A stretch of DNA of 64,000 nt, taken from contig NZ_JANHLD010000003.1 of assembly GCF_028682455.1 (NCBI RefSeq), positions 434,001 to 498,000 on the forward strand, read 5' to 3'. Origin of the DNA: Pseudomonas putida. GTDB taxonomy: Bacteria; Pseudomonadota; Gammaproteobacteria; Pseudomonadales; Pseudomonadaceae. Below, one piece after another: positions 40,158 through 48,852 of the stretch. How positions within the stretch are numbered: position 1 is the stretch's first letter; every line of letters starts with the position of its first letter. A program made the translations under genes and the position numbers. Below the pieces are notes generated by a model, which made no database searches, had not been told where the DNA came from, and saw only the letters and a program-made list of their open reading frames with translations.

Positions 40158-42446
40158 TCAAAGCGACGAGTATTTCTTGCGCAGACGCTGGCGAATCAGC
40201 TCGGCCAAGGTGTTCATCACGAAGGTGAACATCAGCAGCACCAACGCGGCGAGGAACAGCACGCGGTAATGACTGCCACCGACTTCCGATTCGGGCATCT
40301 CCACGGCAACGTTGGCCGCCAGGGTACGCATGCCTTCGAACAGGTTCAGCTCCATGACCGGGGTGTTGCCGGTGGCCATCAGCACGATCATGGTTTCACC
40401 TACCGCACGGCCCATACCGATCATCAGCGCCGAGAAGATGCCTGGGCTGGCGGTCAGGATGACCACGCGGGTCAGGGTCTGCCACGGCGTCGCACCCAGC
40501 GCCAGGGAGCCCAGGGTCAGGCTGCGCGGCACGCTGAACACGGCGTCTTCTGCAATCGAATAGATGTTCGGGATGACCGCGAAGCCCATGGCGATACCGA
40601 CAACCAGGGCGTTACGCTGGTCATAGGTGATACCCAGGTCGTTGGTGATCCACAGGCGCATGTCACCGCCAAAGAACCAGGTTTCCAGGAACGGGCTCAT
40701 GTACAGGGCGAACCAGCCGGTGAACAGGATCACCGGGATCAGGATCGCCGCCTCCCAACCATCCGGAACCCGCAGGCGCAGCGACTCAGGCAAGCGGCTC
40801 CAGGTGAAGCCGGCGACCAGGATGCCGATCGGCATCAGCAGGAACAGGCTGAACACACCCGGCAGGTGTCCTTCCAGGTACGGCGCCAGGAACAGACCGG
40901 CGAAGAAGCCCAGGATCACCGTCGGCATCGCTTCCATCAGCTCGATCACCGGCTTGACCTTGCGGCGCATGCCCGGGGCCATGAAGTAGGCGGTGTAGAT
41001 GGCGGCGGCAATGGCCAGCGGAGCCGCGAGGATCATTGCGTAGAACGCGGCCTTCAGGGTACCGAAGGTCAGCGGCGAGAGACTCAGCTTGGGTTCGAAG
41101 TCGGTGTTCGAGGCGGTCGACTGCCAGACGTATTTCGGCTCGTCATAGTTCTCGTACCAGACCTTGCTCCACAGCGCGCTCCAGGACACTTCCGGATGCG
41201 GGTTCTTCAAGGTCAGCGGCAGCAGCTTGCCACCTTCTTCGATGATGATGCGGTTGGCCCGTGGCGACAGCGCCAGAACGCCTGCGCCTTCGGCAACCGG
41301 CTCGACCAGCAGCGTACGGTGGGCGGTACTGTGGAACACGCCGAGCTCGCCGGCGGCATCCAGGGCGATGAAGCCTTTGCGACGCTCTTCGGCATCGATC
41401 TGCACGATTGGCGCCTTGCCCATCTGGAACTCGCGAATGCGCTTGAAGCGCTGCTCGCCGTCCGGGTCGCGGGCCATGAACCACTGCGCCAGGCCACCCT
41501 TGGAGTCACCGATGATCAGCGAGATACCACCGACCAGCTGGGCGCTTGCCGTGACTTCGGCATCGCCGTTGTCGAGCAGTTTGTAGCGACCATTCAGGCT
41601 TTTTTCGCGCAGGCTGAAGACATCCGCCTGGGCCCGGCCATTGATCACGTACAGCCATTGCTGACGTGGGTCGATAAAGATCGATTTCACCGACTCGGTC
41701 ATCTGCGGCAGGTCGATACGGCTCTGCTCGCTGGTGACCTCGCCGGTCATCATGTTCTCTTCGCGGCTCAGCGAGACAACCTGCAGGTGCGCACCGGTGG
41801 AACCGGCCACCACCAGGGTCTCGCCATTCACGTTGAGGCTCACATGCTCCAGGGCACGGCCCTGCTCATCGAGCACGAAAGGCTCCTGGCCATAGGGGTA
41901 GTCGATGCCAGGTGTGATGGTTTTCTTGTTGTCCGGGTAGGTGATCTTGTAGCTGTGGCTGAACGCCAGCGCCTGGCCGTTGGACAGGCCCAGCACCACC
42001 AGCGGGTTGCCCGGCTGGTCATTACCGATCGAGGTCACCTGGGTGCCGGCTGGCAGTGGCAGGTCGACGCGCTTGAGTTCGGCACCGGTCTTGGTGTCGA
42101 AGAACAATGCCTGGCCCTTGTCGGACACACGCATGCCCACCAGATTCTGCTCTTCCAGGGCGATCATCAGCGGCTTGCCGGCGTCCTGGCTCAGCCAGGT
42201 CGGCTCCAGCGCCTTCTTGCTGGTCAAGGTAGCGCCCTGGAACAGTGGCACGACCACGTAGGCCAGGTAGAAGAAGATCAAGGTGATCGCCGCCAGCACG
42301 GCAAGCCCGCCCACCAGTACATACCAGCGGGTCAGGCGATCCTTGAGCGCACGCAGGCGACGCTTGCGTTGCAGTTCGGGCGTATTGAAATCAATCCGCA
42401 CGGGGGGAGAATTTTGGGTCATGGTGGAGTTGGCCAGATCATTCAT
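40158..42446 (-). CDS. pstC: Phosphate ABC transporter permease PstC, extended
   Basis: A 762-residue permease, more than twice E. coli PstC (319). After one transmembrane helix (about 41-71) there is a large periplasmic domain of about 350 residues with a repeating strand pattern (SREENMMTGEV, LALSPRANRIII, LVVLGLSNGQAL), suggestive of a beta-propeller. The permease core begins near 460 (KAAFYAMILAAPLAIAAAIYT) and ends with the GATPWQTLTRVVIL coupling loop. Alternative starts: GTG 42452, ATG 42446 and ATG 42422. Confidence 0.93.
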   Translation of the reverse strand: MNDLANSTMTQNSPPVRIDFNTPELQRKRRLRALKDRLTRWYVLVGGLAVLAAITLIFFYLAYVVVPLFQGATLTSKKALEPTWLSQDAGKPLMIALEEQNLVGMRVSDKGQALFFDTKTGAELKRVDLPLPAGTQVTSIGNDQPGNPLVVLGLSNGQALAFSHSYKITYPDNKKTITPGIDYPYGQEPFVLDEQGRALEHVSLNVNGETLVVAGSTGAHLQVVSLSREENMMTGEVTSEQSRIDLPQMTESVKSIFIDPRQQWLYVINGRAQADVFSLREKSLNGRYKLLDNGDAEVTASAQLVGGISLIIGDSKGGLAQWFMARDPDGEQRFKRIREFQMGKAPIVQIDAEERRKGFIALDAAGELGVFHSTAHRTLLVEPVAEGAGVLALSPRANRIIIEEGGKLLPLTLKNPHPEVSWSALWSKVWYENYDEPKYVWQSTASNTDFEPKLSLSPLTFGTLKAAFYAMILAAPLAIAAAIYTAYFMAPGMRRKVKPVIELMEAMPTVILGFFAGLFLAPYLEGHLPGVFSLFLLMPIGILVAGFTWSRLPESLRLRVPDGWEAAILIPVILFTGWFALYMSPFLETWFFGGDMRLWITNDLGITYDQRNALVVGIAMGFAVIPNIYSIAEDAVFSVPRSLTLGSLALGATPWQTLTRVVILTASPGIFSALMIGMGRAVGETMIVLMATGNTPVMELNLFEGMRTLAANVAVEMPESEVGGSHYRVLFLAALVLLMFTFVMNTLAELIRQRLRKKYSSL

Positions 42447-42466
42447 GCGCACACCCTAGCGGTCCC

Positions 42467-42497
42467 GTATTACAAAAACATGACAATGAAGTGACGC
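42467..42497 (-). promoter_or_regulatory. Candidate second Pho box upstream of pstC
   Basis: On the minus strand GCGTCAC-TTCA-TTGTCAT (42497 to 42480) resembles a Pho box, with the second half 6 of 7 to consensus. A TAATAC -10-like hexamer follows (42472-42467), although at 7 bases rather than 10. It suggests an internal promoter for pstCAB. Confidence 0.4.
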
Positions 42498-42532
42498 AAA
42501 AAAGCCCGCCGCTCAGGGGTCCCTGGCAGCGG
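42498..42532 (-). terminator. Intrinsic terminator between pstS and pstC
   Basis: On the minus strand CCGCTGCCAGGG and CCCCTGAGCGG pair with one mismatch-type irregularity, then CGGGC and T6. Partial termination here would explain higher output of PstS than of the membrane parts. Confidence 0.7.
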
Positions 42533-42585
42533 ACTCGCAATTTGCGGTGGGGGCTGGTCATTTCCAGGCCCCACCTGTCTCACAC

Positions 42586-43587
42586 TCAGTTCTTCGCGAC
42601 GCCTTTGTTGGCGTGGCTCAGGCCCAGGTCGGCCAGGGCTTTTTCAGCCACTTTGGCAGGCAGTGGGATGTAGCCGTCCTTCACGACAACTTGCTGGCCA
42701 GCCTGGGACAGGACCAGTTTGACGAACTCGGCTTCCAGCGGGGCCAGAGGCTTGTTCGGCGCCTTGTTGACGTAGACGTAGAGGAAGCGCGACAGCGGGT
42801 AGGTGCCGTTCAGGGCGTTGGCTTCGTTGTCTTCAACGAATGCGCCACCTTCTTTCTTGGCCAGAGGCACGGTCTTGACGCTGGCAGTCTTGTAGCCGAT
42901 GCCCGAGTAGCCGATGCCGTTCAGCGAGCTGCTGATCGACTGTACGACCGAAGCCGAACCAGGCTGTTCGTTGACGTTTGGCTTGAAGTCGCCTTTGCAC
43001 AGGGCTTCTTCTTTGAAGTAGCCGTAGGTGCCGGATACCGAGTTACGACCGAATAGCTGGACTGGCTTGTTGGCCAGGTCGCCGGTCACGCCCAGGTCAG
43101 CCCAGGTCTTGACGTCGGCCTTGGCACCGCACAGGCGAGTGGACGAGAAAATCGCATCGACCTGAGCCATGGTCAGGCCCTTGATCGGGTTGTCCTTGTG
43201 TACGAACACGGCCAGGGCGTCGACGGCAACCGGAATGGCGGTTGGCTTGTAGCCGTACTTTTGCTCGAACGCCTGCAGCTCGACGTCCTTCATCTTGCGG
43301 CTCATCGGGCCGAGGTTGGCGGTGCCTTCGGTCAGCGCGGGTGGCGCGGTGGAGGAGCCGGCAGCCTGGATCTGGATGTTTACGTTCGGGTATTCCTTCT
43401 TGTAGGCCTCAGCCCACAGAGTCATGAGGTTCGCCAGGGTATCGGAACCGACGCTGGAGAGGTTGCCCGACACACCGGTGGTCTTGGTGTAGGTCGGAAT
43501 AGCAGGGTCAACAGCGGCAACCGCATTGGCGGTAGCAACGCCAGCGGCGACGAAAGTCAGGGCCGCCATCAAACGCTTCAGTTTCAT
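42586..43587 (-). CDS. pstS: Phosphate-binding protein PstS
   Basis: Periplasmic phosphate-binding protein of 333 residues that delivers phosphate to PstCAB. The signal peptide covers about 1-24 (ending ATANAVAA). Phosphate-contact segments are GSDT near the N terminus, AGSSTAPPAL (about 76-85) and RNSVSGTYGYF (about 185-195). It is the first gene of the pst-phoU block and carries tandem Pho boxes upstream. Confidence 0.96.
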   Translation of the reverse strand: MKLKRLMAALTFVAAGVATANAVAAVDPAIPTYTKTTGVSGNLSSVGSDTLANLMTLWAEAYKKEYPNVNIQIQAAGSSTAPPALTEGTANLGPMSRKMKDVELQAFEQKYGYKPTAIPVAVDALAVFVHKDNPIKGLTMAQVDAIFSSTRLCGAKADVKTWADLGVTGDLANKPVQLFGRNSVSGTYGYFKEEALCKGDFKPNVNEQPGSASVVQSISSSLNGIGYSGIGYKTASVKTVPLAKKEGGAFVEDNEANALNGTYPLSRFLYVYVNKAPNKPLAPLEAEFVKLVLSQAGQQVVVKDGYIPLPAKVAEKALADLGLSHANKGVAKN

Positions 43588-43631
43588 GCCTTACTCCTAG
43601 CAGGAATTGGGGGTGAGATGGATCGGGCCCA

Positions 43632-43676
43632 AGTATCTGCAGGCCGTATGAACACTCTATGAACCGAATGTGACAA
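43632..43676 (-). promoter_or_regulatory. pstS promoter with three tandem Pho-box half-sites
   Basis: On the minus strand three 7-mers with exact 11-base period are seen: TTGTCAC (43676-43670), GGTTCAT (43665-43659) and TGTTCAT (43654-43648). Ten bases after the last comes GATACT (43637-43632), the -10. The layout is that of PhoB-dependent promoters in which the Pho boxes replace the -35 element. Confidence 0.75.
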
Positions 43677-43683
43677 TTAGATG

Positions 43684-43717
43684 AAAGGCCATCACCGAAT
43701 CTCGGTGATGGCCTTTT
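43684..43717. terminator. Terminator-like hairpin between pstS and the MHS transporter
   Basis: AAAGGCCATCACC-GAATCT-CGGTGATGGCCTTTT: a 13-bp stem flanked by A and T runs. It stands between the transporter gene's stop and the pstS promoter, so on the minus strand it would terminate the transporter transcript... reading the other way it would insulate the pstS promoter region. Confidence 0.75.
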
Positions 43718-43749
43718 CAAAATGTTGCGAGGGGCGGGCTAGAGGGATA

Positions 43750-45039
43750 TCAGCGTTTCTTGGCGAGCAGATAGAGGCCGACCAGCAGACCAATGGTGCA
43801 GATGCCGGCCACGTAGTAGGCCGGGCCCATCGGGCTGAACTTGAGCAGGTAGGTGACCACCATCGGGGTCAGACCACCGAAAATCGCGTAGGCCAGGTTG
43901 TAGGAAAAGGACAACCCGCTGAAGCGCACCACCGCCGGGAATGCATGGACCATTACATAAGGCACCGCGCCGACGATGCCGACAAACAGACCGGTCAGGG
44001 CGTAGAGCGGGAACAACAGTTCCGGGTGCTCGAACAGGGTGTGGTAGAAGCACCAGGAACTGGCCAGCAGCGCCAGGCTACCGACCACGAACACCCGCCC
44101 TGCCCCGAAGCGATCGGCCAGCATCCCAGCCACGACGCAACCCAGGCTCAGCAGCACAATGGCCAGGCTGTTGGCTTGCAGGGCCACGGTGGGAGCAATG
44201 CCATAGATCGTCTGCAACACCGTCGGGGTCATCAGGATGATCACGATGATCCCGGCCGACAGCAGCCAGGTCAGCAACATCGACAGCACGATGGCGCCAC
44301 GGTGGTCGCGCAGTACAGCCCGCAGCGGCACTTCCTCGGCCAGGGCCTTGCGCGCCTGCAGTTCGGCGAACACCGGGGTTTCATGCAACCAGCGACGCAG
44401 GTACACCGCGAACAGCCCGAACACACCCCCCAGCAGGAACGGGATCCGCCAGGCGTAGTCGGCCAACTCTTCAGGCGTGTAGATACTGTTGATGGCCGTG
44501 GCGACCAGCGAGCCGAGCAGAATGCCGGACGTCAGCCCCGCCGTCAGCGTGCCGCAGGCGTACCCGATATTGCGCGAAGGCACGTGCTCGGACACGAATA
44601 CCCAGGCACCCGGCACCTCGCCGCCGATGGCCGCGCCCTGGATCACACGCATCAACAGCAGCAGGATCGGCGCCCACATGCCGATCTGCGCGTAGGTAGG
44701 CAGCAGGCCCATGATCAGCGTCGGCACGGCCATCATGAAGATGCTCAGGGTGAACATCTTCTTGCGCCCCAGCAGGTCGCCGAAATGCGCCATGACGATG
44801 CCGCCCAGTGGGCGCGCCAGGTAGCCGGCGGCAAAAATCCCAAACGTTTGCATCAAGCGCAGCCATTCGGGCATGTCCGCAGGGAAAAACAGCTTCCCGA
44901 CGACCGTGGCGAAGAACACGAAAATGATGAAGTCGTAGAACTCCAGCGCTCCGCCCAGGGCGGAAAGCGACAGGGTCTTGTAGTCACTGCGGGTGAGCGG
45001 CCTCGAAGGCTGCGCGATACTGCCGGGCACGGAGGTCAT
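43750..45039 (-). CDS. MFS transporter, metabolite:H+ symporter type
   Basis: A 429-residue major facilitator with about 12 transmembrane segments. The LGGALEFYDFIIFVFFATVV start, the GYLARPLGGIVMAHFGDLLGRKKMF loop and the charged central loop are characteristic of the MHS subfamily, which imports organic acids, osmolytes or similar compounds with protons. No catabolic genes adjoin it, so the substrate cannot be assigned. It is transcribed away from the thioesterase gene. Confidence 0.88.
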   Translation of the reverse strand: MTSVPGSIAQPSRPLTRSDYKTLSLSALGGALEFYDFIIFVFFATVVGKLFFPADMPEWLRLMQTFGIFAAGYLARPLGGIVMAHFGDLLGRKKMFTLSIFMMAVPTLIMGLLPTYAQIGMWAPILLLLMRVIQGAAIGGEVPGAWVFVSEHVPSRNIGYACGTLTAGLTSGILLGSLVATAINSIYTPEELADYAWRIPFLLGGVFGLFAVYLRRWLHETPVFAELQARKALAEEVPLRAVLRDHRGAIVLSMLLTWLLSAGIIVIILMTPTVLQTIYGIAPTVALQANSLAIVLLSLGCVVAGMLADRFGAGRVFVVGSLALLASSWCFYHTLFEHPELLFPLYALTGLFVGIVGAVPYVMVHAFPAVVRFSGLSFSYNLAYAIFGGLTPMVVTYLLKFSPMGPAYYVAGICTIGLLVGLYLLAKKR

Positions 45040-45411
45040 AGGTATCTCTTATTGGTATCGCTGATTGGTACTGCAGGCCGCCTGCCGCGCGGGTTTCGGG
45101 CCTGGTGGGCCTCGAACGATAGCAAATTGCAAGAAAAAGCACAGTGCGCACAAATTCAATACAAGTATTCATAAATGCATGGTCGTCGCTGCGCTTTCTG
45201 CTCTATATACTGGCCGCCTGTATCAAAAGGTTGCGTCTATAGAAGGATGTTGTGCGAAAACGCCGCTAGGTATGCTTAGTCGGTTTCGCAGAGTTTCCCT
45301 TCGCCGCCTGGCAAAGCGAAAGCAGCGTAGTATGGTTGTGCTGAATCGTTTTTCGAGGCGTCTGCATTAGCGCCAACCAACGAAGCGTCACGGGTCAGAG
45401 GCACCCCCGGC
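45040..45411. other. Intergenic region between divergent MHS transporter and thioesterase genes
   Basis: 372 bases without a convincing gene and with lower GC than the flanks. Visible items: near-repeats of TTGGTA at the transporter side (45054 and 45064), a 12-bp palindrome AATACAAGTATT (45158-45169) that could be an operator, and a TATACT -10-like hexamer at 45206-45211 pointing to the thioesterase gene, with no good -35. No REP unit and no terminator. Confidence 0.6.
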
Positions 45412-45813
45412 ATGATTGAACTCGAACAAGAAGATCCCATCCCGCAAGGCGACCTGGCCTTGCAGATCACAGCATTGCCGCGTGAAACCAATGGTTTCGG
45501 CGATATTTTTGGCGGCTGGCTGGTCGCCCAGATGGACCTGGCCGGCACCGCCATGGCCAGCCGCGTCGCCGGTGGCCGGGTGGCCACGGTCGCTATCGAC
45601 CGCATGGCCTTCCTGGTCCCGGTGGCCGTCGGCGCGCAGTTGTCCTTCTATACCCAGCCCCTGGAAATCGGCCGTAGCTCGATCCAGATGATGGTCGAAG
45701 TGTGGAGCGACGACCCGCTGTCCAGCGAATGGCGCAAGGTCACCGAGGCTGTGTTCGTCTTCGTTGCCATCGACGGCAGCGGGCGCACCCGTTCGGTTCC
45801 TCCTCGTCGCTGA
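45412..45813 (+). CDS. Acyl-CoA thioesterase, hotdog fold (YciA-like)
   Basis: A 133-residue single-hotdog protein. The segment RETNGFGDIFGGWLVAQMDLAGTAMA (about 24-49) contains the Asn, Asp and Gly-Gly positions of the YciA/ACOT thioesterase group. It should hydrolyse acyl-CoA to free acid and CoA. The specificity is unknown. It precedes the mutarotase gene by 72 bases; no clear functional link. Confidence 0.88.
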   Translation: MIELEQEDPIPQGDLALQITALPRETNGFGDIFGGWLVAQMDLAGTAMASRVAGGRVATVAIDRMAFLVPVAVGAQLSFYTQPLEIGRSSIQMMVEVWSDDPLSSEWRKVTEAVFVFVAIDGSGRTRSVPPRR

Positions 45814-45885
45814 GGCGGCTGCGCGGTAAACTCGGGGGTATGCAAGCAGTCCAAGACTGTACGGCAAACCCAAGAGATCAAGCGC

Positions 45886-46782
45886 ATGTCCACACCCAAG
45901 GTCGAATCCGAACAACACGGCGAGCTCAATTGCTGGCGCATCACCACTGACAGCGCCGAACTGCTGGTCGCCCAGCAGGGCGCCCAGGTGTTGAGCTACC
46001 AGCGGCTCGGCGAACCACCCTTGTTGTGGTTGAGCGAACAGGCCATCTTCAAGCAGGGCAAATCCGTGCGAGCGGGAGTTCCGGTGTGCTGGCCCTGGTT
46101 TGGCAGCCTGGGCCGCAATCCGCAGGCCGTACAGGCCATGTACCACGGCAATGAGGCCCCTGCCCACGGCCTGGTGCGTGGGCGCGACTGGCAGCTGCTG
46201 GCTATCGCTGAAGAAGCCGGCGCGGTACGCGTCGACTTCAACCTGCCAGACACTCAAGGCGATCTCCCCGGCTGGCCCCACACGGTCGAGCTCACGTTGA
46301 GCATTGTCATGGGGGAACAGCTGACCGTCACCCTCACCAGCTACAACCTCGACAACGTCCCGGTGACCATCAGCCAGGCACTGCACAGCTATTTCGCCGT
46401 CAGCGACGTGCGCAATGTGCGGGTGGAAGGCGTCGAGGGCCTGGGCTACATCGAGACGCTGGCAAACTGGGAGCAACGTACACAGTCGGGCGCATTGACC
46501 TTCGCTGGCGAGACCGACCGTATCTACCTGCAGTCACCAGACTCCTTGAGCATTGTCGACCCTGACTGGAACCGGCGTATTCGCCTGACCTGCAGCGGCT
46601 CTCGCTCAGCCGTCATCTGGAACCCCTGGACCGACCGCGCTGCAGCACTGGCGGATATGGCCGACGATGGCTGGCAGCGCATGTTGTGTATCGAGACCGC
46701 GAACGTCTGGGATGACGTGGTGACATTGGCGCCGGGCGCCAGTCATTCGTCGAGCGTGAGCATTGGCAGCGAAGGGCTTTAG
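45886..46782 (+). CDS. D-hexose-6-phosphate mutarotase (YeaD-like)
   Basis: A 298-residue aldose-1-epimerase-like protein of the YeaD/HEXP mutarotase group, which equilibrates alpha and beta anomers of hexose 6-phosphates. The sugar-phosphate-binding RAGVPVCWPWFG segment (about 62-73), the catalytic His in PAHGLVRGRDW and the catalytic Glu near the C-terminal MLCIETANV are present. Not linked to an obvious sugar operon. Confidence 0.9.
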   Translation: MSTPKVESEQHGELNCWRITTDSAELLVAQQGAQVLSYQRLGEPPLLWLSEQAIFKQGKSVRAGVPVCWPWFGSLGRNPQAVQAMYHGNEAPAHGLVRGRDWQLLAIAEEAGAVRVDFNLPDTQGDLPGWPHTVELTLSIVMGEQLTVTLTSYNLDNVPVTISQALHSYFAVSDVRNVRVEGVEGLGYIETLANWEQRTQSGALTFAGETDRIYLQSPDSLSIVDPDWNRRIRLTCSGSRSAVIWNPWTDRAAALADMADDGWQRMLCIETANVWDDVVTLAPGASHSSSVSIGSEGL

Positions 46783-46789
46783 ATAGTTG

Positions 46790-46837
46790 TCGCGGGGCAA
46801 GCCCGCTCCTGCCGGTAGGAGCGGGCCTGCCCCGCGA
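46790..46837. repeat. REP palindromic pair between convergent genes
   Basis: TCGCGGGGCAAGCCCGCTCC followed by its inverted partner GGAGCGGGCCTGCCCCGCGA, separated by TGCCGGTA-type bases, forms a long stem-loop. This is the clearest REP pair in the window. It lies 7 bases after the mutarotase stop and may also act as transcription barrier for both genes. Confidence 0.85.
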
Positions 46838-46842
46838 TGCGG

Positions 46843-47376
46843 TTACAGATCGGCATCCTCCACTACCCGCACCTTCGCCGCATCCAGGGCATAAGCCGCA
46901 TCAGCCAGGTCATTGCTGACCTTTTCGACCTTCAGGGTGCCGCTGACCCACAGCGGTGTGTAGATATCGTCCAGCTTCACGCCACGGGGATAGCGCACCA
47001 GCACCAGTTGGTTGGGCGGCGGTGGCGGGACATGGATGCAGGCGCCCGGATAGGGCACGAGAAAGAACAAGGTGCTGTTGCCCTTGGCGTCGCTTTCCAG
47101 CGGTACCGGATAACCACCCAGGCGGATCTGCTTGCCATTCATGGCGGGCACCGTCTTGGTTGAGTACATCACCGCCGGCAGGCCTTTGCTCTGCTTCATG
47201 CCGCCCTTCTCGGTGAAGGTGCCCATGGCTTCGGGAGAGTTGTGGTCGATCTCGGGCATCAGCTCCAGGGCTTTCTGGTCCGACTTGGGCATCAGTTCCA
47301 GCCAGTCGGTTTCCGGCAGCTCGGCGCGGGCAAGGCTGCTGATGAGCAGCAGTGAAACCAGTAAGACACGGCGCAT
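46843..47376 (-). CDS. DUF3299 family exported protein
   Basis: A 177-residue protein with a signal peptide (about 1-19, MRRVLLVSLLLISSLARA). The mature part has the family pattern: an ELPETDWLELMP start, IRLGGYPVPLE, FFLVPYPGACIHVPPPPPNQ and the C-terminal TPLWVSGTLKV. The cysteine in GACIH with the following His-rich/proline context hints at metal or cofactor contact, as seen in DUF3299 proteins, some of which sit with metal transporters. Function unknown here. The ATG at 47376 is preferred over a TTG five codons upstream. Confidence 0.85.
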   Translation of the reverse strand: MRRVLLVSLLLISSLARAELPETDWLELMPKSDQKALELMPEIDHNSPEAMGTFTEKGGMKQSKGLPAVMYSTKTVPAMNGKQIRLGGYPVPLESDAKGNSTLFFLVPYPGACIHVPPPPPNQLVLVRYPRGVKLDDIYTPLWVSGTLKVEKVSNDLADAAYALDAAKVRVVEDADL

Positions 47377-47420
47377 AAAAATGCTCGGCAACGAAAATTG
47401 CCGAGCATTCTAGCCTGCCG

Positions 47421-47666
47421 TCAGTTCTTTTTGACCATACCGTAGATCACCAGCAGGACCACCGCGCCCACCAGTGCTCCCAGGAAGCCTGCGCCTTCGC
47501 CCGCCTGGTAGATGCCCAGCGCCTGGCCGCCGTAGGTCGCTGCAAGCGAGCCGGCAATGCCCAGGAGAATGGTCATGATCCAGCCCATGCTGTCGTCGCC
47601 TGGCTTGATGAAGCGTGCCAGCAGACCGACGATGAGGCCGATGAAGATGGTTCCGATGATACCCAT
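47421..47666 (-). CDS. GlsB/YeaQ/YmgE family membrane protein
   Basis: An 81-residue, highly hydrophobic protein with three transmembrane segments. The signature GIIGTIFIGLIVGLLARFIKPG (start) and GGQALGIYQAGEGAGFLGALVGA are typical of the transglycosylase-associated GlsB family. These small proteins are often stress-induced in proteobacteria; biochemical role unclear. The start at 47666 matches the family; a longer frame from 47699 is not supported. Confidence 0.9.
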   Translation of the reverse strand: MGIIGTIFIGLIVGLLARFIKPGDDSMGWIMTILLGIAGSLAATYGGQALGIYQAGEGAGFLGALVGAVVLLVIYGMVKKN

Positions 47667-47759
47667 GGCAATCCCTCTGAGTGAAATGGCGCACGCCAAA
47701 GCCTAGTCAGCGCTTTGGCATCCTGCCATCAGAGGGACTGCAGAGAAGGATGGTTCCCT

Positions 47760-48842
47760 TCAGGCCTGGATAAGGGCCTCGACCTGCTGGATCTTCTGCT
47801 CCAGGGTCGCCATGTCGTCGCAACGCAGGGTGGCGTGACCGACCTTGCGCCCGACCTTGAAGGCCTTGCCGTAGTGGTGCAGGTGGCATTCGTCGATGGC
47901 CACTACCTTGTCTACCGCCGGTATTTCACCGATGAAGTTGAGCATGGCGCTTTCGCCGACCTTGGCTGTCGAGCCCAGCGGCAGGCCGGCAACGGCACGC
48001 AGGTGGTTTTCGAACTGGCTGCACTCGGCGCCTTCGATGGTCCAGTGACCGGAGTTGTGCACCCGCGGGGCGATTTCGTTGGCCTTCAGGCCGCCGTCGA
48101 CTTCGAAGAACTCGAATGCCAGCACACCGACGTAGTCCAGCTGCTTGAGCACGCGGCCCGCGTAGTCTTGCGCCAGGCCCTGGAGCAAGTGATCTTCACT
48201 GGCTACCGACAGACGAAGGATGCCGTTCTCATGGGTGTTGTGCACCAGCGGGTAGAAGCGGGTCTCGCCATCACGTGCACGCACCGCAATCAGCGATACT
48301 TCGCCGGTGAACGGCACGAAGCCTTCCAGCAGGCAAGGCACACTACCCAGTTCGGCGAACGTACCCACTACATCTTCGGCAGAGCGCAGCACTTTCTGGC
48401 CTTTTCCGTCATAACCCAGGGTACGGGTCTTGAGGACGGCAGGCAGGCCGATGCTGGCAACGGCGGCGTCCAGGTCGGCTTGCGACTGGATATCGGCGAA
48501 CGCCGGGGTCGGAATGCCCAGGTCCTTGAACATGCTCTTTTCGAACCAGCGATCACGGGCGATGCGCAGGGAGTCGGCACTCGGGTAGACCGGCACGAAC
48601 TGGGACAGGAAGGCGACGGTTTCAGCCGGCACGCTTTCGAACTCGAAGGTGACCAGGTCGACTTCGTCGGCCAGCTGGCGCAGGTGGTCCTGGTCGCCGT
48701 AATCGGCACGCAAGTGCTCGCCCAATGGCGCAGCGCAGGCATCCGGCGCGGGGTCCAGGAAGGCGAAGTTCATACCCAGCGGCGTTCCTGCCAGGGCCAA
48801 CATGCGACCCAGCTGGCCGCCACCGATTACACCGATTTTCAT
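47760..48842 (-). CDS. purK: 5-(carboxyamino)imidazole ribonucleotide synthase
   Basis: ATP-grasp enzyme of 360 residues that makes N5-CAIR from AIR, ATP and bicarbonate in purine synthesis. The N terminus MKIGVIGGGQLGRMLALAG, the ATP-binding PAVLKTRTLGYDGKGQ segment (about 134-149) and the metal-binding EFFEVDGGLKANEIAPRVHNSG (about 245-266) are intact. It follows purE by 10 bases in a purE-purK operon. Confidence 0.97.
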   Translation of the reverse strand: MKIGVIGGGQLGRMLALAGTPLGMNFAFLDPAPDACAAPLGEHLRADYGDQDHLRQLADEVDLVTFEFESVPAETVAFLSQFVPVYPSADSLRIARDRWFEKSMFKDLGIPTPAFADIQSQADLDAAVASIGLPAVLKTRTLGYDGKGQKVLRSAEDVVGTFAELGSVPCLLEGFVPFTGEVSLIAVRARDGETRFYPLVHNTHENGILRLSVASEDHLLQGLAQDYAGRVLKQLDYVGVLAFEFFEVDGGLKANEIAPRVHNSGHWTIEGAECSQFENHLRAVAGLPLGSTAKVGESAMLNFIGEIPAVDKVVAIDECHLHHYGKAFKVGRKVGHATLRCDDMATLEQKIQQVEALIQA

Positions 48843-48852
48843 GGGTTTGACC

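Noticed and set aside
38293..42494. Two long open frames on the plus strand opposite pstA and pstC
   Set aside because: Gln/His-rich shadow sequence; the minus-strand genes are unambiguous.
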